A DNA stretch of 64,000 nt from Theobroma cacao (taxonomy: Eukaryota > Streptophyta > Magnoliopsida > Malvales > Malvaceae): positions 4,431,611 to 4,495,610 of the forward strand of contig NC_030854.1 of assembly GCF_000208745.1 (NCBI RefSeq), read 5' to 3'. Below, one piece after another: positions 1 to 11,851 of this stretch; position 1 is the stretch's first letter, and every line of letters starts with the position of its first letter. The notes beneath the pieces were generated by a model that saw only the letters and a program-made list of their open reading frames with translations, had not been told where the DNA came from and did not search any database. A program made the position numbers and the translations under genes.

Positions 1-341
1 AATAAAATATTACGTAATGTTATAAATATTATGAAAAAATCAAAGACTATCTGTCTAATGTTACAAAACATTTATAGTGGCAGAATGTGAATCAAATACT
101 AATTCTTTTTTCACAATGAAAAAACTAAGTCAAGGTAAGGTAAAAAAATAAAATTGACCATTAAAGTAAAAAATATCACTTGACAATGTGGGATATTGAA
201 ACTTTATAAAATATGTTTATTTTTCCAACACAACCATCAATGTCATTGTCTTGTTAATTAGTCATCTCTTATTAAACTTCAGTAAATTTACCTTTAATAA
301 TCTTTCTCTGACATGCAGTGTTAACTTGGGTTAATTTGCCG
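1..341 (+). other. AT-rich non-coding, probably intron of a truncated P450
   Basis: No reading frame is supported here. The sequence lies directly 5' of a cytochrome P450 exon 2 remnant, so by comparison with the intact paralogue downstream it is probably the single intron, with exon 1 beyond the left edge. The base triplet just before the conserved exon 2 start (GAG at 342) is CCG where an acceptor CAG would be expected. Confidence 0.45.
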
Positions 342-955
342 GAGATGTTCACTGCAGGGACTGACACAACTTCAGGTACTTTAGAGTGGGCTATGGCTGA
401 GCTCCTACATAACCCAAGAACGCTCGAGAAAGTCCAAGCCGAGATGAGGAGTATAAACCCCAGTAAAAAGATTGAAGAAAATGATATCGAAAACCTCCCT
501 TACCTTCAAGCAGTGATTAAAGGAACATTAAGACTTCACCCACCACTTCCTTTCTTAGTACCACACAATGCCAAGAACTCTTGCAAGATGTTAGGTTACT
601 ATTCCCAAGGAAACAAAAATTTAGTCAACGTCTGGGCGATTGGATGAGGATGAGACCCAAAAACTTGGGATGACCCATTAGTTTTCAAGCCAGAGAGGTT
701 TTTAGAGCCTAATTATATGGTGGATTTCAAGGGACACCACTTTGAATTTATACCATTCGGGTCTGGTCGTAGGATGTCTCCAGCAATTCCTCTCGCCTCT
801 TGCGTCCTCCCTTTGGCGTTGGGGTCTTTATTACACTCTTTTGATTGGATCTGGATGTTGGCTGATGGGCTCAAGCCTGAGAATTTGGACATGACTGAAA
901 GAATGGGCATAACGCTTAAGAAATTTGTCCCCTTGAAGGTCATATCAATGCCTTA
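342..955 (+). pseudogene. cytochrome P450 exon 2 remnant (CYP76A-like), heme cysteine lost
   Basis: The frame reads from the I-helix oxygen-activation motif (AGTDTT) through ExxR (KGTLRLHPP, where the usual KE is KG, so the glutamate is also replaced), PERF (FKPERF) and the heme loop to a stop at 953-955. It is dead for several visible reasons. Two in-frame TGA codons (645-647 and 651-653) interrupt the segment after VNVWAIG. The heme loop reads FGSGRRMSPAIPLA, with serine where the obligatory heme-thiolate cysteine should be. The splice acceptor site looks lost. It is on the same strand as the intact P450 at 3541 and the pseudogene at 9223, so it is one member of a tandem array. Exon 1 is not visible. 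Confidence 0.88.
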
Positions 956-956
956 A

Positions 957-3463
957 ACCATGGCCTGCTGAATATTGGGCTTTTATTATGTTATTATAGA
1001 GTACAAATTAATGTACAAGTTTACGTTGTGTTCCACACCAATCTCAAGCAAACTGATTTTTGAATTTCATACTTATTTAACCAGAAGTTCTAACAATAAA
1101 TATACTTAATTCTAAATCCAAATTCTCTATCCTCATTTTCTGTCTCATTTTTAATCTCAATTCTCACAATTTCTCACGTGCCTTTTTTTTTATTATTAAA
1201 TTAGTACTATTTAGTTTTTTAATTTTTCCTCCTCTTCTTTATTCTCCTACCGTCATCAAAAGTTGCTCAAAGAGAGGACTAACATTCACCCAAAGACATG
1301 CTTTCACTACAACACCAATTAATAATTCAGATTCTACACCATGATTCCGAGCAACAAGACCGCAAAAAGCATCCCCAAGAATGGGCATTATTAGCCAAGA
1401 AGTCACATCTATAATTACCAAAACCCAGAATAATTAAATCTTGAGGATTGAAAGGTTATTTGCTTCAATACCAGCTAAGCTAATCAAGGATTCAGATATT
1501 CTCGTTTTGTTTGGCTAAAAAATTGGAGACGTTTGATAAATTCCTCCTTCAGTGACTTGAGTATTTGTGGAATACAAGTTGACTTTGGATCTGCAATCAA
1601 TTTTTTTCTTGCATAGAAGTATGAGGGAGAAAGAGGAAAAAATTTAAAACAAAATATGTATTAACTCAATAATAAAAAAAATAAACATATAATAATTTGT
1701 GAAAATTGGAATGAAAAATGGAGACAAAGGATTTGGATTCTGCTTCATACATAATATCCATCTCAAAAGCATTTTAAAAAAAGCAGGTAATATGGGGATC
1801 TCAAAAATCCAAATAAATTTGTGCTTAGTAGAATTTATTTTGAAAAGTTGTATTTACAATTGGTCATCAACATTGAAAAATTACAAAAAGTGCAAAGAGA
1901 AGAAGAGTTGTATCATAGGAAAAAGGCAAACGAATCGAGGGAGGAATCGTAGGATGCATGATGTTCTCTCAAATCAAGACGGCTTAACAAGAATTATGCT
2001 CAACATTACAGTACAAAACTTCTGATTTTTGTCTCTACATGTTTGGTAAACTAAGGAATCTTTTTCTGTTTTGTTGCAGGAATAAACTTAGGAATCTCTG
2101 TCTCTAGAATTACATGCTTGGACGATCATCAATTTATTTATTTCATAAATATGGCATGCATTTGTATTATACTTAACTTTGTAATTGCCTTCCTCATTTG
2201 AGATCTAGAGCTATATATATTATCATATAAGAAGTTTGAAAGATGTATGTAAAAGAAAAGGAAGTTTGAATTCAAAACTAAGGGTAGAAAAAAAAAAGAA
2301 ATACTCAAGAGTAGATATCATTAATTTGTTATTATTGTATCTCTATACCATTTGTGAGTTAATTGACTTATTTAACTATCGAAGAAAATATCATTACTTT
2401 GAAAAAAATATTTATTAACAAGTTTTCCACACTTAGTAAAGTATTCTATAAATGTATTTTTATTAAATTCAGTAATTGATAAGTATTATTCTAAAAATTA
2501 ATTATATCATTAAATATAATAATTGAATTCCCTTGCATTGGAAAAATGTTCTTTTAACAGCAAAATTCCAAAATTATTTTTTATTGTGTAATCTAAAGTA
2601 GAGTTAATAACTTAGATGGTCATTTGGAGCGGCTACATTTAAAACATTGCTTGATATATTCATGTGCTAGATTCCTAGTAGCATGACTTGGTTTGGTTTT
2701 TGTCAGCACGAGTTTGGTGAACCCAAAATTTTCCTTTGGTCGGTTTGATATATGTATTTAAGTAATTATAGATCAATTTATTGGCAAAACGTGCATTAAC
2801 TATAGCTTAAATGACCACTTGGGCCTAACCCTTCATTAAATATTGCTTGCCTTTTTAAAATGTTCGACTCCTCCCTTTCTCTCTACACGATTAATCTAGT
2901 TGACTAATGCTTTGTTTGTTTGTTTATAATTCCAAAGATTGAATTCTGATTGGCATCTAAACTTCATCGCTTCTTCTAGTTATCTCAGCTCACAATGCTT
3001 CACTTGTTTAATCTGTCCTTTTGCTAAGTGATTAAATCAGTCGCACAAGCAGAGAATAGAAGCTTCTAGAAAAGGTCCAAAAGGATTTAGAAAATCCTTT
3101 TATTTTCTCATTTATTATCTTTTTTGTGGAATTTCTGAATATTTGCGGGTGTGAATTCTCTTTTTCCTTGTTAAAGAAAGTGCTGTTTGTTGCGTTTGTA
3201 AGCTGCGTTTTTTTTACCTGTTGTGATCTATAATCAATAATTGAATCCCATAAATTATGAATGAAATTTATGAGTATATATTAAAAAATAATGGGAAAAG
3301 TTAAAAGGAATCTTAATCAACTTGTCCTTCTGCATGTATCGGGAAAATTAATGCTTTACTTGTTGTATCCAAAATATATATTAAAGAAAAACCAATAAAC
3401 TGAAAGCTGAAATGAGTGGTGATAATTAATGTGCTTCTGATTTAGGTGACTTATTATTAGTAG
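957..3463. other. intergenic, no gene recognised
   Basis: AT-rich spacer between the first P450 remnant and the intact P450. Short frames occur (for example 1699-2025 and, on the minus strand, 1239-1421) but none carries a recognisable domain. The minus-strand frame near 1239-1421 loosely recalls the RNase H part of plant LINEs, too weakly to call. Confidence 0.6.
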
Positions 3464-3470
3464 TATATAA
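3464..3470 (+). promoter_or_regulatory. TATA box of the intact P450
   Basis: TATATAA lies 71 bp before the ATG at 3541. This spacing is compatible with a short leader of about 40 nt. It is the best TATA match close to the start codon. Confidence 0.5.
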
Positions 3471-3540
3471 TTTTGGACAAGTTAAGAGTGTTTTATTATA
3501 TCAAGGTAAGTGAAGAAAGCCAGAACTTGCCTGCGAAGTC

Positions 3541-5793
3541 ATGGATTGGCCTACAAGTTTTCTTGTTTGCCTTGTCATATTTTCATCATCGGTCTTATTC
3601 CTATTCTTCCGAAGAAGAAATTCCAACCCAGGCAAGCTCCCTCCAGGGCCTCCAGGATGGCCCATTATCGGAAACATGTTCGATCTTGGCACCATGCCAC
3701 ACCGGACCCTCACCTGCCTAAGAGACAAGTATGGTCCAGTTATATGGCTCAGGCTAGGTACCGTGAACACCATGGTACTTCTTTCAACAAAAGCAGCTAC
3801 TGAGTTGTTTAAGAACCATGATCTCTCCTTCGCTGAGCGCAACATCACCGAAATTATGCGCGCCCATGATTACCACAAAAGTTCTTTAGCTCTAGCACCG
3901 TATGGTTCATATTGGCGCGTGTTAAGGCGCCTGGTCACGGTGGATATGTTGGTTAACAAGCGGATAAATGAAACCACTTGTATAAGAAGAAAATGTGTTG
4001 ATGATATGCTGCTATGGATCGAAGACGAGGCACGTAAGAAGCAAGGAGACTCACATAGAGATGGAATTCATGTGGCACGTTTTGTGTTTTTGTTGACATT
4101 TAATTTGCTTGGAAACCTTATGCTGTCGCGTGATTTGTTCGATCCTGATTCAAAGGAGGGTTCTGAACTTTTCATGGTCATGTTGAGGCTGATGGAATGG
4201 TCTGGTCAAGGAAATATCGCAGATTTTTTTCCCTGGCTGCAGTGGCTTGACCCTCAAGGATTGAAAAGGAAGATGGAGAAGGATCTTGGTAAGGCCATTG
4301 AAATTGCCTCTAAGTTTGTGAAGGAAAAATTGCAACAGAAGAAGGTGGGGGAAGATAAGAGGGATTTCTTGGATTTGTTGATTGAGTTTGAAGGAAATGG
4401 CAAGGACGAACCAGCTAAATTATCTGACCATGAGCTGAACATCTTCATCCTGGTAGTTCTCTTACTTTAATTAATATAGGATCATATTTTATTTATTATG
4501 AACTCGGCTGAATGGAGATATTTAATTAAGAAGTGTCAACATTGGTTGTCCTTAGATATATTGAAGCATGCTGCTATGATTTCTTCTGTTATTTTGGCTC
4601 ACGGTCATGAGACAAAAAATTGAGCATCAAGACATATATGCAAGCGGTTAATGTTAGAGACACATTCGCATGATACTAATCCAAATAATTAGAACTCATC
4701 CAAATTAGATGAAGTTATTTTTTGCAGCCAATCACTGAGTGATCTTTTCTGCACCAGAAGTTTTATATAGCCTCCTTGGTGAAATTTGTTCTGTTCAAAA
4801 CTGAATAGTTTTCATAACCAAAATATTTCCATGTTTATTGCACTGGTGAAGCCTTGCTCTCACCTTTACAACGTTCAAAGCACTTGTCATATACGAGAAA
4901 AGCTAAATCCCATTTATAGATTGCTAACCGGAATAAAGACAATTGTGAATAACCTGCTGCCAACTCATTTCCAGGTTTAGCTGGAAACTTTTAGAATACA
5001 AATTCAATTCGACTACCGTAGATATTTAACCAATTCTTAGTGTCCAAATTGAACAGGGCTTCGGCTGCAACTTCTGCTTTTCTGAAAAATTAGAGAATAG
5101 CAAATGACTTTCCAACTTGTTCCTCGTTCTGATTCCTGACATTTGATTTAACACTTTAATGCATGTTATGACCAGGAAATTTTTTTGGCTGGTTCAGAGA
5201 CAACAAGCAGCACCATAGAATGGGCATTTGCCGAGCTGCTTTGCAACCCAGACGCCATGATCAAGGCCAAAGCAGAGCTTACTCGGGTGGTTGGACCAAA
5301 CAAGAAGGTAGAAGAGCGTGACATTGAAAATCTTCATTACTTGCACGCAGTAGTAAAAGAAACATTTCGGCTACATCCACCACTTCCATTCCTTATTCCA
5401 AGAAAGGCAATGCAAGACACCAATTTTATGGGGTACCATATACCCAAAAACACACAAGTTTTTGTAAATGCTTGGGCCATTGGAAGGGATCCGGAAGTGT
5501 GGGATGACCCCTTGTTATTCAAGCCCGAGAGGTTTATCGGATCGAAAATCGAATACAAGGGGCATCACTATGAGCTAATTCCTTTTGGAGCAGGGAGAAG
5601 AATGTGTGCAGGTGTGGCACTAGCTGATAGAGTTCTGCGCCTCGTTTTAGGCTCATTGCTTCACCACTTTGATTGGGAACTTGGAGGCAATGTGACCAAG
5701 GAGACGATTGACATGAAAGACAAATTGGGCGTAACAATGAGAAAACTGGAGCCGTTACTAGCAGTTCCTAAAAAGTGTAAGACATCAGACTGA
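3541..5793 (+). CDS. cytochrome P450, CYP76A-like; exons 3541-4452 and 5176-5793
   Basis: Heme-thiolate monooxygenase predicted to sit on the ER membrane and hydroxylate a small lipophilic substrate using electrons from a P450 reductase. Exon 1 (304 codons) ends at CTG before GTAGTT; exon 2 starts GAA after ACCAG, phase 0. The product is 509 aa, a normal length. Visible parts: membrane anchor about residues 5-23, proline hinge PPGPPGWP (34-41), I-helix AGSETT (309-314), E366-T-F-R369 of the ExxR motif, FKPERF (PERF at 421-424) and heme loop FGAGRRMC with Cys448. All catalytic landmarks are present and no stop interrupts either exon. The single phase-0 intron just before the I-helix motif is typical of A-type plant P450s. 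Overall sequence style (GTMPHRTL, AGSETTSSTIEWA) is that of CYP76A; this clan makes monoterpenoid and iridoid products, but the substrate here cannot be read from sequence. It is flanked by two dead paralogues on the same strand. Confidence 0.93.
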
Positions 5794-6624
5794 AGTGAAG
5801 TATTTAGATGATGGGCAATTTGAAACGGTCTTTGCAAGTTTCCTAGCACACATACTATTCAAGCATCTGATTCATAGTTTATGTTTCGTTATTTTTAGTA
5901 TTAGCAAAATTAACAAGGATTGAAGAAAGGGTACTTGTCAGGACTCAGGATCTCTAGAGGAAATTTCATCCAGGGTCGGCATCTCTTGCATGGAAATGGT
6001 GGCAAGCAGATTTTTCATTCAATGTCTCCTACTGGAAATTTCACTATATTAGTTGGATACACTTCATATGCCACTAGATCAACATTTAGGGTGATTGCAA
6101 TTTGCAAGAGGGAGACTTCTGTTTAGTTTGATGCGTATTTACTTTTCTTTTGAACTCCAATGCTCTGGACCCATTAAGTTAATGATAAGATTACATATTA
6201 TCGTTTTATTAAGTTTGGAATTCTTTAAATTACTCCTTGAAACCAACTAGCAATTAAATTTGGTTGACTTCTTTGACTGGAAGCTTGGTACTAGCAATGC
6301 TACTCGGGACTATAGAAACCAATGAGGAAGAGTATAAAGTAGAGGCAATTTCAAAACTTCTATTTTTCATAAGATTTATATTGAAATTCATTTATCATAA
6401 ATCATAATAAAAATTGAAACTAATAGTAAACGATTATTAATTTATCTATACTAATACAATTAATCTAAATATTAACCCTGGTTAAAAACATACAATAAAA
6501 AGTAATTTGTCTCTACCCTTTATTAATTAATTTCCTAAAGTAATATATGACTATTTACTTTTCACAAATTAAGTATAAAATGATGCACGCATTTTAAAAA
6601 GATAAATTAATTAAGGATACAATG
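5794..6624. other. 3' flank of P450, no gene recognised
   Basis: AT-rich sequence containing the presumed 3' UTR of the P450 and a spacer up to the LINE. The open frame 5920-6126 has no recognisable domain. Confidence 0.6.
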
Positions 6625-8880
6625 TATCTCCCTTCTCTATATTGTTTTAATTAGTATTCCTCAACCATGCATCAGATTTACTTTATGTCTTTATTCGAAA
6701 TGCCACAGGGGATGAAGGAGGATCTTGATCAGATTCAGAAACGTTTTCTGTGGGGTGGTTCAGACGAGAGAAGGTGCATTCATTGGGTGAATTGGGAGTC
6801 AATTTGTAATCTCCGAAACTGTGGGGGACTTGGTTTTATTGATCTCCGATTGAAGAACATAGCGCACTTAAATAAATGGCTTTGGTGATATAGTGAGGAA
6901 AATGAGAGTTTGTGGCACTCAGTGATTATTGGGAAAAAGGGGGGGGATAACTTGAGTTTGTTACCTTACAATCCAAGTGGTAGGCACATGTCTACCATTT
7001 GGAAAAACATTACATGTGCACTTACCCCTTCGGGGAGTTTCTCTTCTTTTCTTTGTGCAGGTCTTGGATACTTGATCGGGAATGGTCTTAATATCTACTT
7101 TTGGGATGATGAGTGGATTGAAGACATTATCCTCAGAGTTGCTTTCCCTTGTATTTCCGCTCTTGCTACAAACAAAATCGGAAAGGGGTGCGAGTTTGGT
7201 TCTTAGACCAATCAGATATGGCAGTGGCATGTTGAGTTACGAAGAAATGTGTTTGATTGAGAGAAAGAGGCTTAGGAGCAATTCATGTGTTGTTTGCAAG
7301 GCATTCATCTTGATATGGAGACTAAAGATAAATTAATCTAAAAATTCACCCCAAATGGTAATTACTCTACCAACTATTTCTGCAAATCTGTTTTAAGCAA
7401 TTGTGATGCAGATATGGAATTATGGAGAAACGTTTGGGCTGGTTTAGCTCCCCCGAAGGTGGAGATCTTTGTGTGGAAAGTCCTTAGGGGCAAAGTCACG
7501 GTCAAATAGGAACTCGTCAAAAGAAACCTTATGCACCTAGAGGCGACCTTGTGCGTGTTGTGCAATAATGGTATTAAATCAGTTAATCACCTCTTATTTA
7601 CTTGTTATGAATCGTGGAGATTGTGGTGCTCATGGTGTGTTGAATGGGATATCATTACTTGCATGTCAAAAGATGTTGTGTCGTTCTTTAAGGCTTGGAA
7701 CTCTCATCAGATTGATCTGTCAAGAAGAAAAGTGTGAAGAATGTCTTTCTTCACCATTATTTGGTCCATTTGGCTTTTTCGAAACAAAATGATCTTTGAT
7801 GGGAAAATTTAGGATCCTACGAATGTGTTGGATATCACTAAATTGCAACTGGCATGGTGGGTCAAATCTAAATGGCTTGACCACAACACCTCCATCACAA
7901 ATTTTATTCGTGCTCCTTCCTCTGCCTTAGCTCCCACCTCAAGGAAGCAAACTAAGTCCAAGGTTTCATGGGAGTGTCCGCCTATTGGTTGGCTCAAATT
8001 CAATATTGATGGAGCTTTTAGGGGTTGTCCAGGTCATCTTGGCATTTGAGGGGTGTTACAAGATGAAACAGGTGTTGTTAAGCTTATTTTTTCTAAAAAG
8101 GTTGGCTGGGGTGATGCCAACCTTGCAGAGGTCCTAGCAGTCAAAAAGGCCATGGTCTTGTTTGCTACCTCTTCATGGGTGAACTCCAACAACATCATCA
8201 TCGAATCTGACTCTAAAAATGTTGTGTCTTGGGTATTCAATCCTCGTAAAGCCCCGTGGCAGCTACGACAACTTATCTTCCAAATCCATTCACTTAAAAA
8301 CAGAGTTGCAAATGGATGGTTGATCAGACATATTTCAAGGTCAAGTAATGAGACTGCTGATAGTCTTGCCAAATCAGGAGTTAACAAAACTCATGATCTT
8401 TAACGCCTTTACCCCTAATTGTTACAAGGGCTTCTTGAGTGTGATTCGGCTGTGGAATGTCTCCTTTGCCTATTGTTTTCTATTTCTATGCTCTTGATGA
8501 GGGTCTTTAATGGCTGAGAATTTATGCTGATTGTTTATCTTTATGGTTAGACATGGATCACCTTAGGGAATGACTTAGACTAATTTGCAAGAGGAAGAAA
8601 CATCCTCAACGGTCATGTTTCCTCTTTTTGCTTTTCCCCTGCTTTTTGTTCAGGGCTGTTTGTGGTCTCATGTCGTGTTTAATGTACATGGGCTTATCAA
8701 TCTCTTTGTACAAATTATGTTCTACTGGCCATTTTTTGCAACACTAGCCTTTGAGTCGGATCCTAGGCTTTCTTTGTTGAGTCAGATCCTAGGCTTTTTT
8801 TGCCAGGTTCCTTCTCCTTTTGTATATTTGGGTTCATCCCTTTTCATATGAATAAACCCTTTTCTTAACTTTCAAAAACA
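6625..8880 (+). mobile_element. degenerate LINE (non-LTR retrotransposon), 3' portion
   Basis: 5'-truncated L1-type element of which only the C-terminal part of ORF2 is left. In order: the end of reverse transcriptase (about 6640-6890, with QIQKRFLWGG), the zinc-binding RVT domain (about 7420-7650, with a C..C and HLLF..C pattern), and a plant-type RNase H domain (about 7970-8400, with FNIDGAF, IIESDSKNVV and HISRSSNETADSLAK). Stops and frame changes occur throughout (for example near 6886, 7204, 7508 and 8047), so it is dead. The 3' UTR runs to about 8880 and ends in an A-rich tail (CTTTCAAAAACAAA). It lies between the intact P450 and the last P450 pseudogene. Confidence 0.85.
8753..8802 (+). 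repeat. 25-bp direct duplication in the LINE 3' UTR
   Basis: Two adjacent near-identical copies of a unit beginning GAGTCGGATCCTAGGC. The second copy differs at one base of that core and in the length of its T run. It is a small local duplication in the LINE 3' region. Confidence 0.6.
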
Positions 8881-9222
8881 AAGTAAAGTATTTAAGGATA
8901 TGTTCATCATATCCAGTGAAATTGTGTGACAAATTTTCTTAAATGTAAGCTTAGAATATGATTGTACGCATAGAATTATGTAACTAACATTTATTAAATA
9001 GGTGGTGTACTTGAGCCCAAGGCTTTCTGTAACTTCTTCCAATGACATAAATTTGGTTATGGTAGGACAATCCAAAACATAAGATATCTAGAATCTCTTA
9101 ATTTTCACAACCATATGCGTCTGGTCTAAGGCAAAATGCGTTTATAAGTTCAGCAGGAACATTGTATCAAGACATTGGTTTATAAGGACATAAAAGAGAG
9201 TTTGGAACTCCAACACTCAAGA
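8881..9222. other. spacer before the last P450 pseudogene
   Basis: AT-rich sequence that would contain the former promoter and leader of the pseudogene at 9223. No clear TATA box or gene is seen. Confidence 0.5.
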
Positions 9223-10856
9223 ACGGAAATCACCTTTAGTTTGCCTGTTTGTTTGATTCTTTTCTTTTTTGCAACTTTCGTTCTGGTCATATGGGGAAGA
9301 CAACCTCAGAATGTTTGGAAGCTACGACCACCAGGACCTCTAGGGTGGCCAGTGTTTGGCAACATTTTTGACCTTGGAACTATGCCTCACCAAACCCTAT
9401 ACAAGCTCAAGCCTAAGTATGGTCCAATGCTTAGTTTGAAGCTTGGATCAATAAACACTTTGGTCATACAATCAGCCAAGATAGCCTCTGAACTATTCAA
9501 GAATCATGACCAGAATATTTATGATCGTTAATGTCCTATTGTGTTCACAGCTCATAACCACTATCAGGGAACACTTGCATTAGGCAGATATGGCAGCTAT
9601 TGGTGCATGGATCGATGCATTTGCTCAACGAAGCTCTTGGTGAACAAACGAATCAATGAGATGGCTCCTCTTAGGCAAAAGTGCCTTGATGACATGATGT
9701 GATACATAGAGGAAGACATAGTAGCAGCACATGCACAAGGACATATAGGTAAGGTAAATTTGGCTCACTTTCTTTTCCTTATACAATTTAACCTGGTTGG
9801 CAACCTCGTGTTGTCACGGGATCTGTTAGACTCTGGATTCAAAAAAGGGAAAGAATTATTTGATGCCATGAACAAAGTCATGGAATGGGCTGGGAAGCCA
9901 ATTTTGACCGACTTCCTTCTTGTCTTGAAATGGTTAGATCCCCAGGGGATCAAGAGGAATATGGTACGGAACATGGGACAAGCCATGAAATTATGAGCAG
10001 GTTTCCAAATGAGAGGATTGAGGAGTCGAAGCTAGTAAAGGAAAAGACAACCAACGATTTCTTAGATGTTTTATTGAAATATGAAGGTAAAGGAAAGGAA
10101 GGGCCTGACACAGTATCACATCATATTGTTACCATAATCGTACTGATAAAACTGCGTCTTGACATACTAAGAATATTAATAATTCCATCAAGATTCTAGA
10201 AAAATATAAATATATGTGTATTATTAAATTTGTTATTGTGCATGAATTTTTTTTTTGTTGGCACAGAAACAACAGGCAGCACAATTGAATGGGCTATGGC
10301 AAAGCTACTCCGCAACACTGAATCAAAGACTAAGGCCAAATAAGAGCTTAATCGAGTTATTGGACCGAAAATGAAGGTTGAGGAGAGTGATATAGATGAA
10401 CTGCCATACTTGCAAGCAATGATTAAAGAAACACTAAGGTTACATCCTCCGGTTCCCTTACTCCTTCCTAGAAATGCCATGCGAAAGACCAAGTACTTGG
10501 GATATCTCATACACAAAGACACACAGATTTTTGTGAACGTATGGGCATGTGGAAAAGACCCAGATTCATGGGAGGATCCCTTGTCATTCAAGCCGAAAAG
10601 ATTTTTATGCTAAAAAATAGACTACAAAGGATAGAATTTTGAGTTGATCCCTTTTGGATCTAGGAGACGAATTTGTGTAGACATTTCTTTAGCTTATAAG
10701 GTTGTTCATCTTGGTCTGGCTACCTTGCTACATTCCTTTGACTAGGAGCTTAGGAGCAACATCACTTCAGAGGCTATAGACATGAATGAAATGGTGGGTA
10801 TAATAGCACGAAAGCTCATACCATTCGAAGCAATACCCAAGAAGCATGTCATGTAA
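9223..10856 (+). pseudogene. cytochrome P450 pseudogene (CYP76A-like), both exons present
   Basis: Near full-length copy of the same two-exon P450. Exon 1 runs from a membrane-anchor sequence (ITFSLPVCLILFFF) through the hinge (RPPGPLGWP) to about 10130. Exon 2 runs from about 10242 to TAA at 10854-10856 and keeps the acidic-TT motif (GTETT), ExxR (KETLR) and a heme loop with its cysteine ([10 protein letters not shown]). Damage seen: the likely ATG is now ACG (9223-9225); stops follow FKNHDQNIYDR (9529-9531) and CLDDMM (9700-9702); there is a frame change near 9994; and exon 2 has at least four stops (after ESKTKAK, after KRFLC, in DYKG*NF and in SFD*ELR). The base triplet before exon 2 is CAT instead of CAG. 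FKPKRF replaces FKPERF. It is non-functional. Confidence 0.9.
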
Positions 10857-10969
10857 TGAAAGATGATCATGCTAAATCACCTGCTATGTAATTGTTAAGA
10901 GCATCAACAAGTTTTGTGAAGAATTCCTTGCAACATAAAACAAAAATGAGCTCTCATGAAGCTCTTGTG

Positions 10970-11800
10970 GAGTTCCAACACAGTACAATTGATGTAGAAC
11001 TCCCTTGGTAGAATAAAACTCTTCAAAGTTAAATTATGGTCCAATATCTAACCTAACTTGCTTTATAGATGTATTGAATTGATTTTGAATCATATTATAA
11101 AATAAGGGTAAAATTGTTAAATATCTAATTTTGCTTTCATAAGAAATATTTAAATGAATCTGTTGTGATCATCCACTATGGTGAGAAAATAGTGATGTTC
11201 ATTAGCAGTAGAGGTAGAATAAGTATCCCAAATGTTAGTATGAATGAGATCAAATGAAAAATTTTCTAATTGATTATGAGCAGGGTATGGAAGCCTCTTT
11301 TGCTATGCTAAAGGGCATTTATGGCGTTCAAAGTTTCCATAACAAATCACTTTAGAACAATTCTATCTTATTAACTTAACCTTACTAAATGAGATATGTC
11401 AATATCTAGAGCGCCACAAATTAACATTTCCTAAAACAAAATTTACATGATTAATAGAATTCTTGTTCTTGACAGATACATGTTCAACAAAGCCTTGTTT
11501 TTTTATAGATGCATGATTAACAGAAGAATTATTTTGCAAAGAAACTAAAACTTTAATATTGACGTCCTTGTTTAGTATGCCTTGCATGAAGTACAATCTA
11601 GCTTGTTTTTTAGAAAATCCAATCACTTTTCATTTGGTGAGATCCTAAAATATACAATGTGTGTTAGAGAACATTATACAATGTTCTTTCTTACTTGTAA
11701 GGCCATTGACACTCATGAGATTAGGGAACATAGAGTACATCATCAAGAATCATAAAAATTGTCAGCTTAACGGAACCTAAATGTGTGATTACACTAAAAA
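10970..11800 (-). pseudogene. antisense Ty1-Copia pol fragment (protease end to integrase)
   Basis: Read on the minus strand from 11800 downward, broken frames give Copia landmarks in the right order: VITHLGSVKL and LDDVLYVP (start of the pre-integrase region), GFSKKQARLYFMQG, CPLA*QKRLPYP, FDLIHTNIWDTYS and YFLTIVDDHN (integrase core), then VRLDIGP*FNFEEFYSTKGVLHQL and VGTPQE (second and third parts of the DDE core). Stops and frame changes make it dead. No LTR is seen on either side. It stops close to the CACTA terminus at 11852, which may have interrupted it. Confidence 0.8.
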
Positions 11801-11851
11801 TAAAAAAGGTATTTACTGATGAAAAGAATTTCGTTCTTAAACATTTGTCAG

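Noticed and set aside
1239..1421. Possible LINE RNase H fragment on the minus strand
   Set aside because: Only a loose resemblance over a short stretch with no second motif; not enough to annotate.
1699..2025. 108-codon open frame
   Set aside because: Lys/Asn-rich, no recognisable domain, in AT-rich spacer. Not supported.
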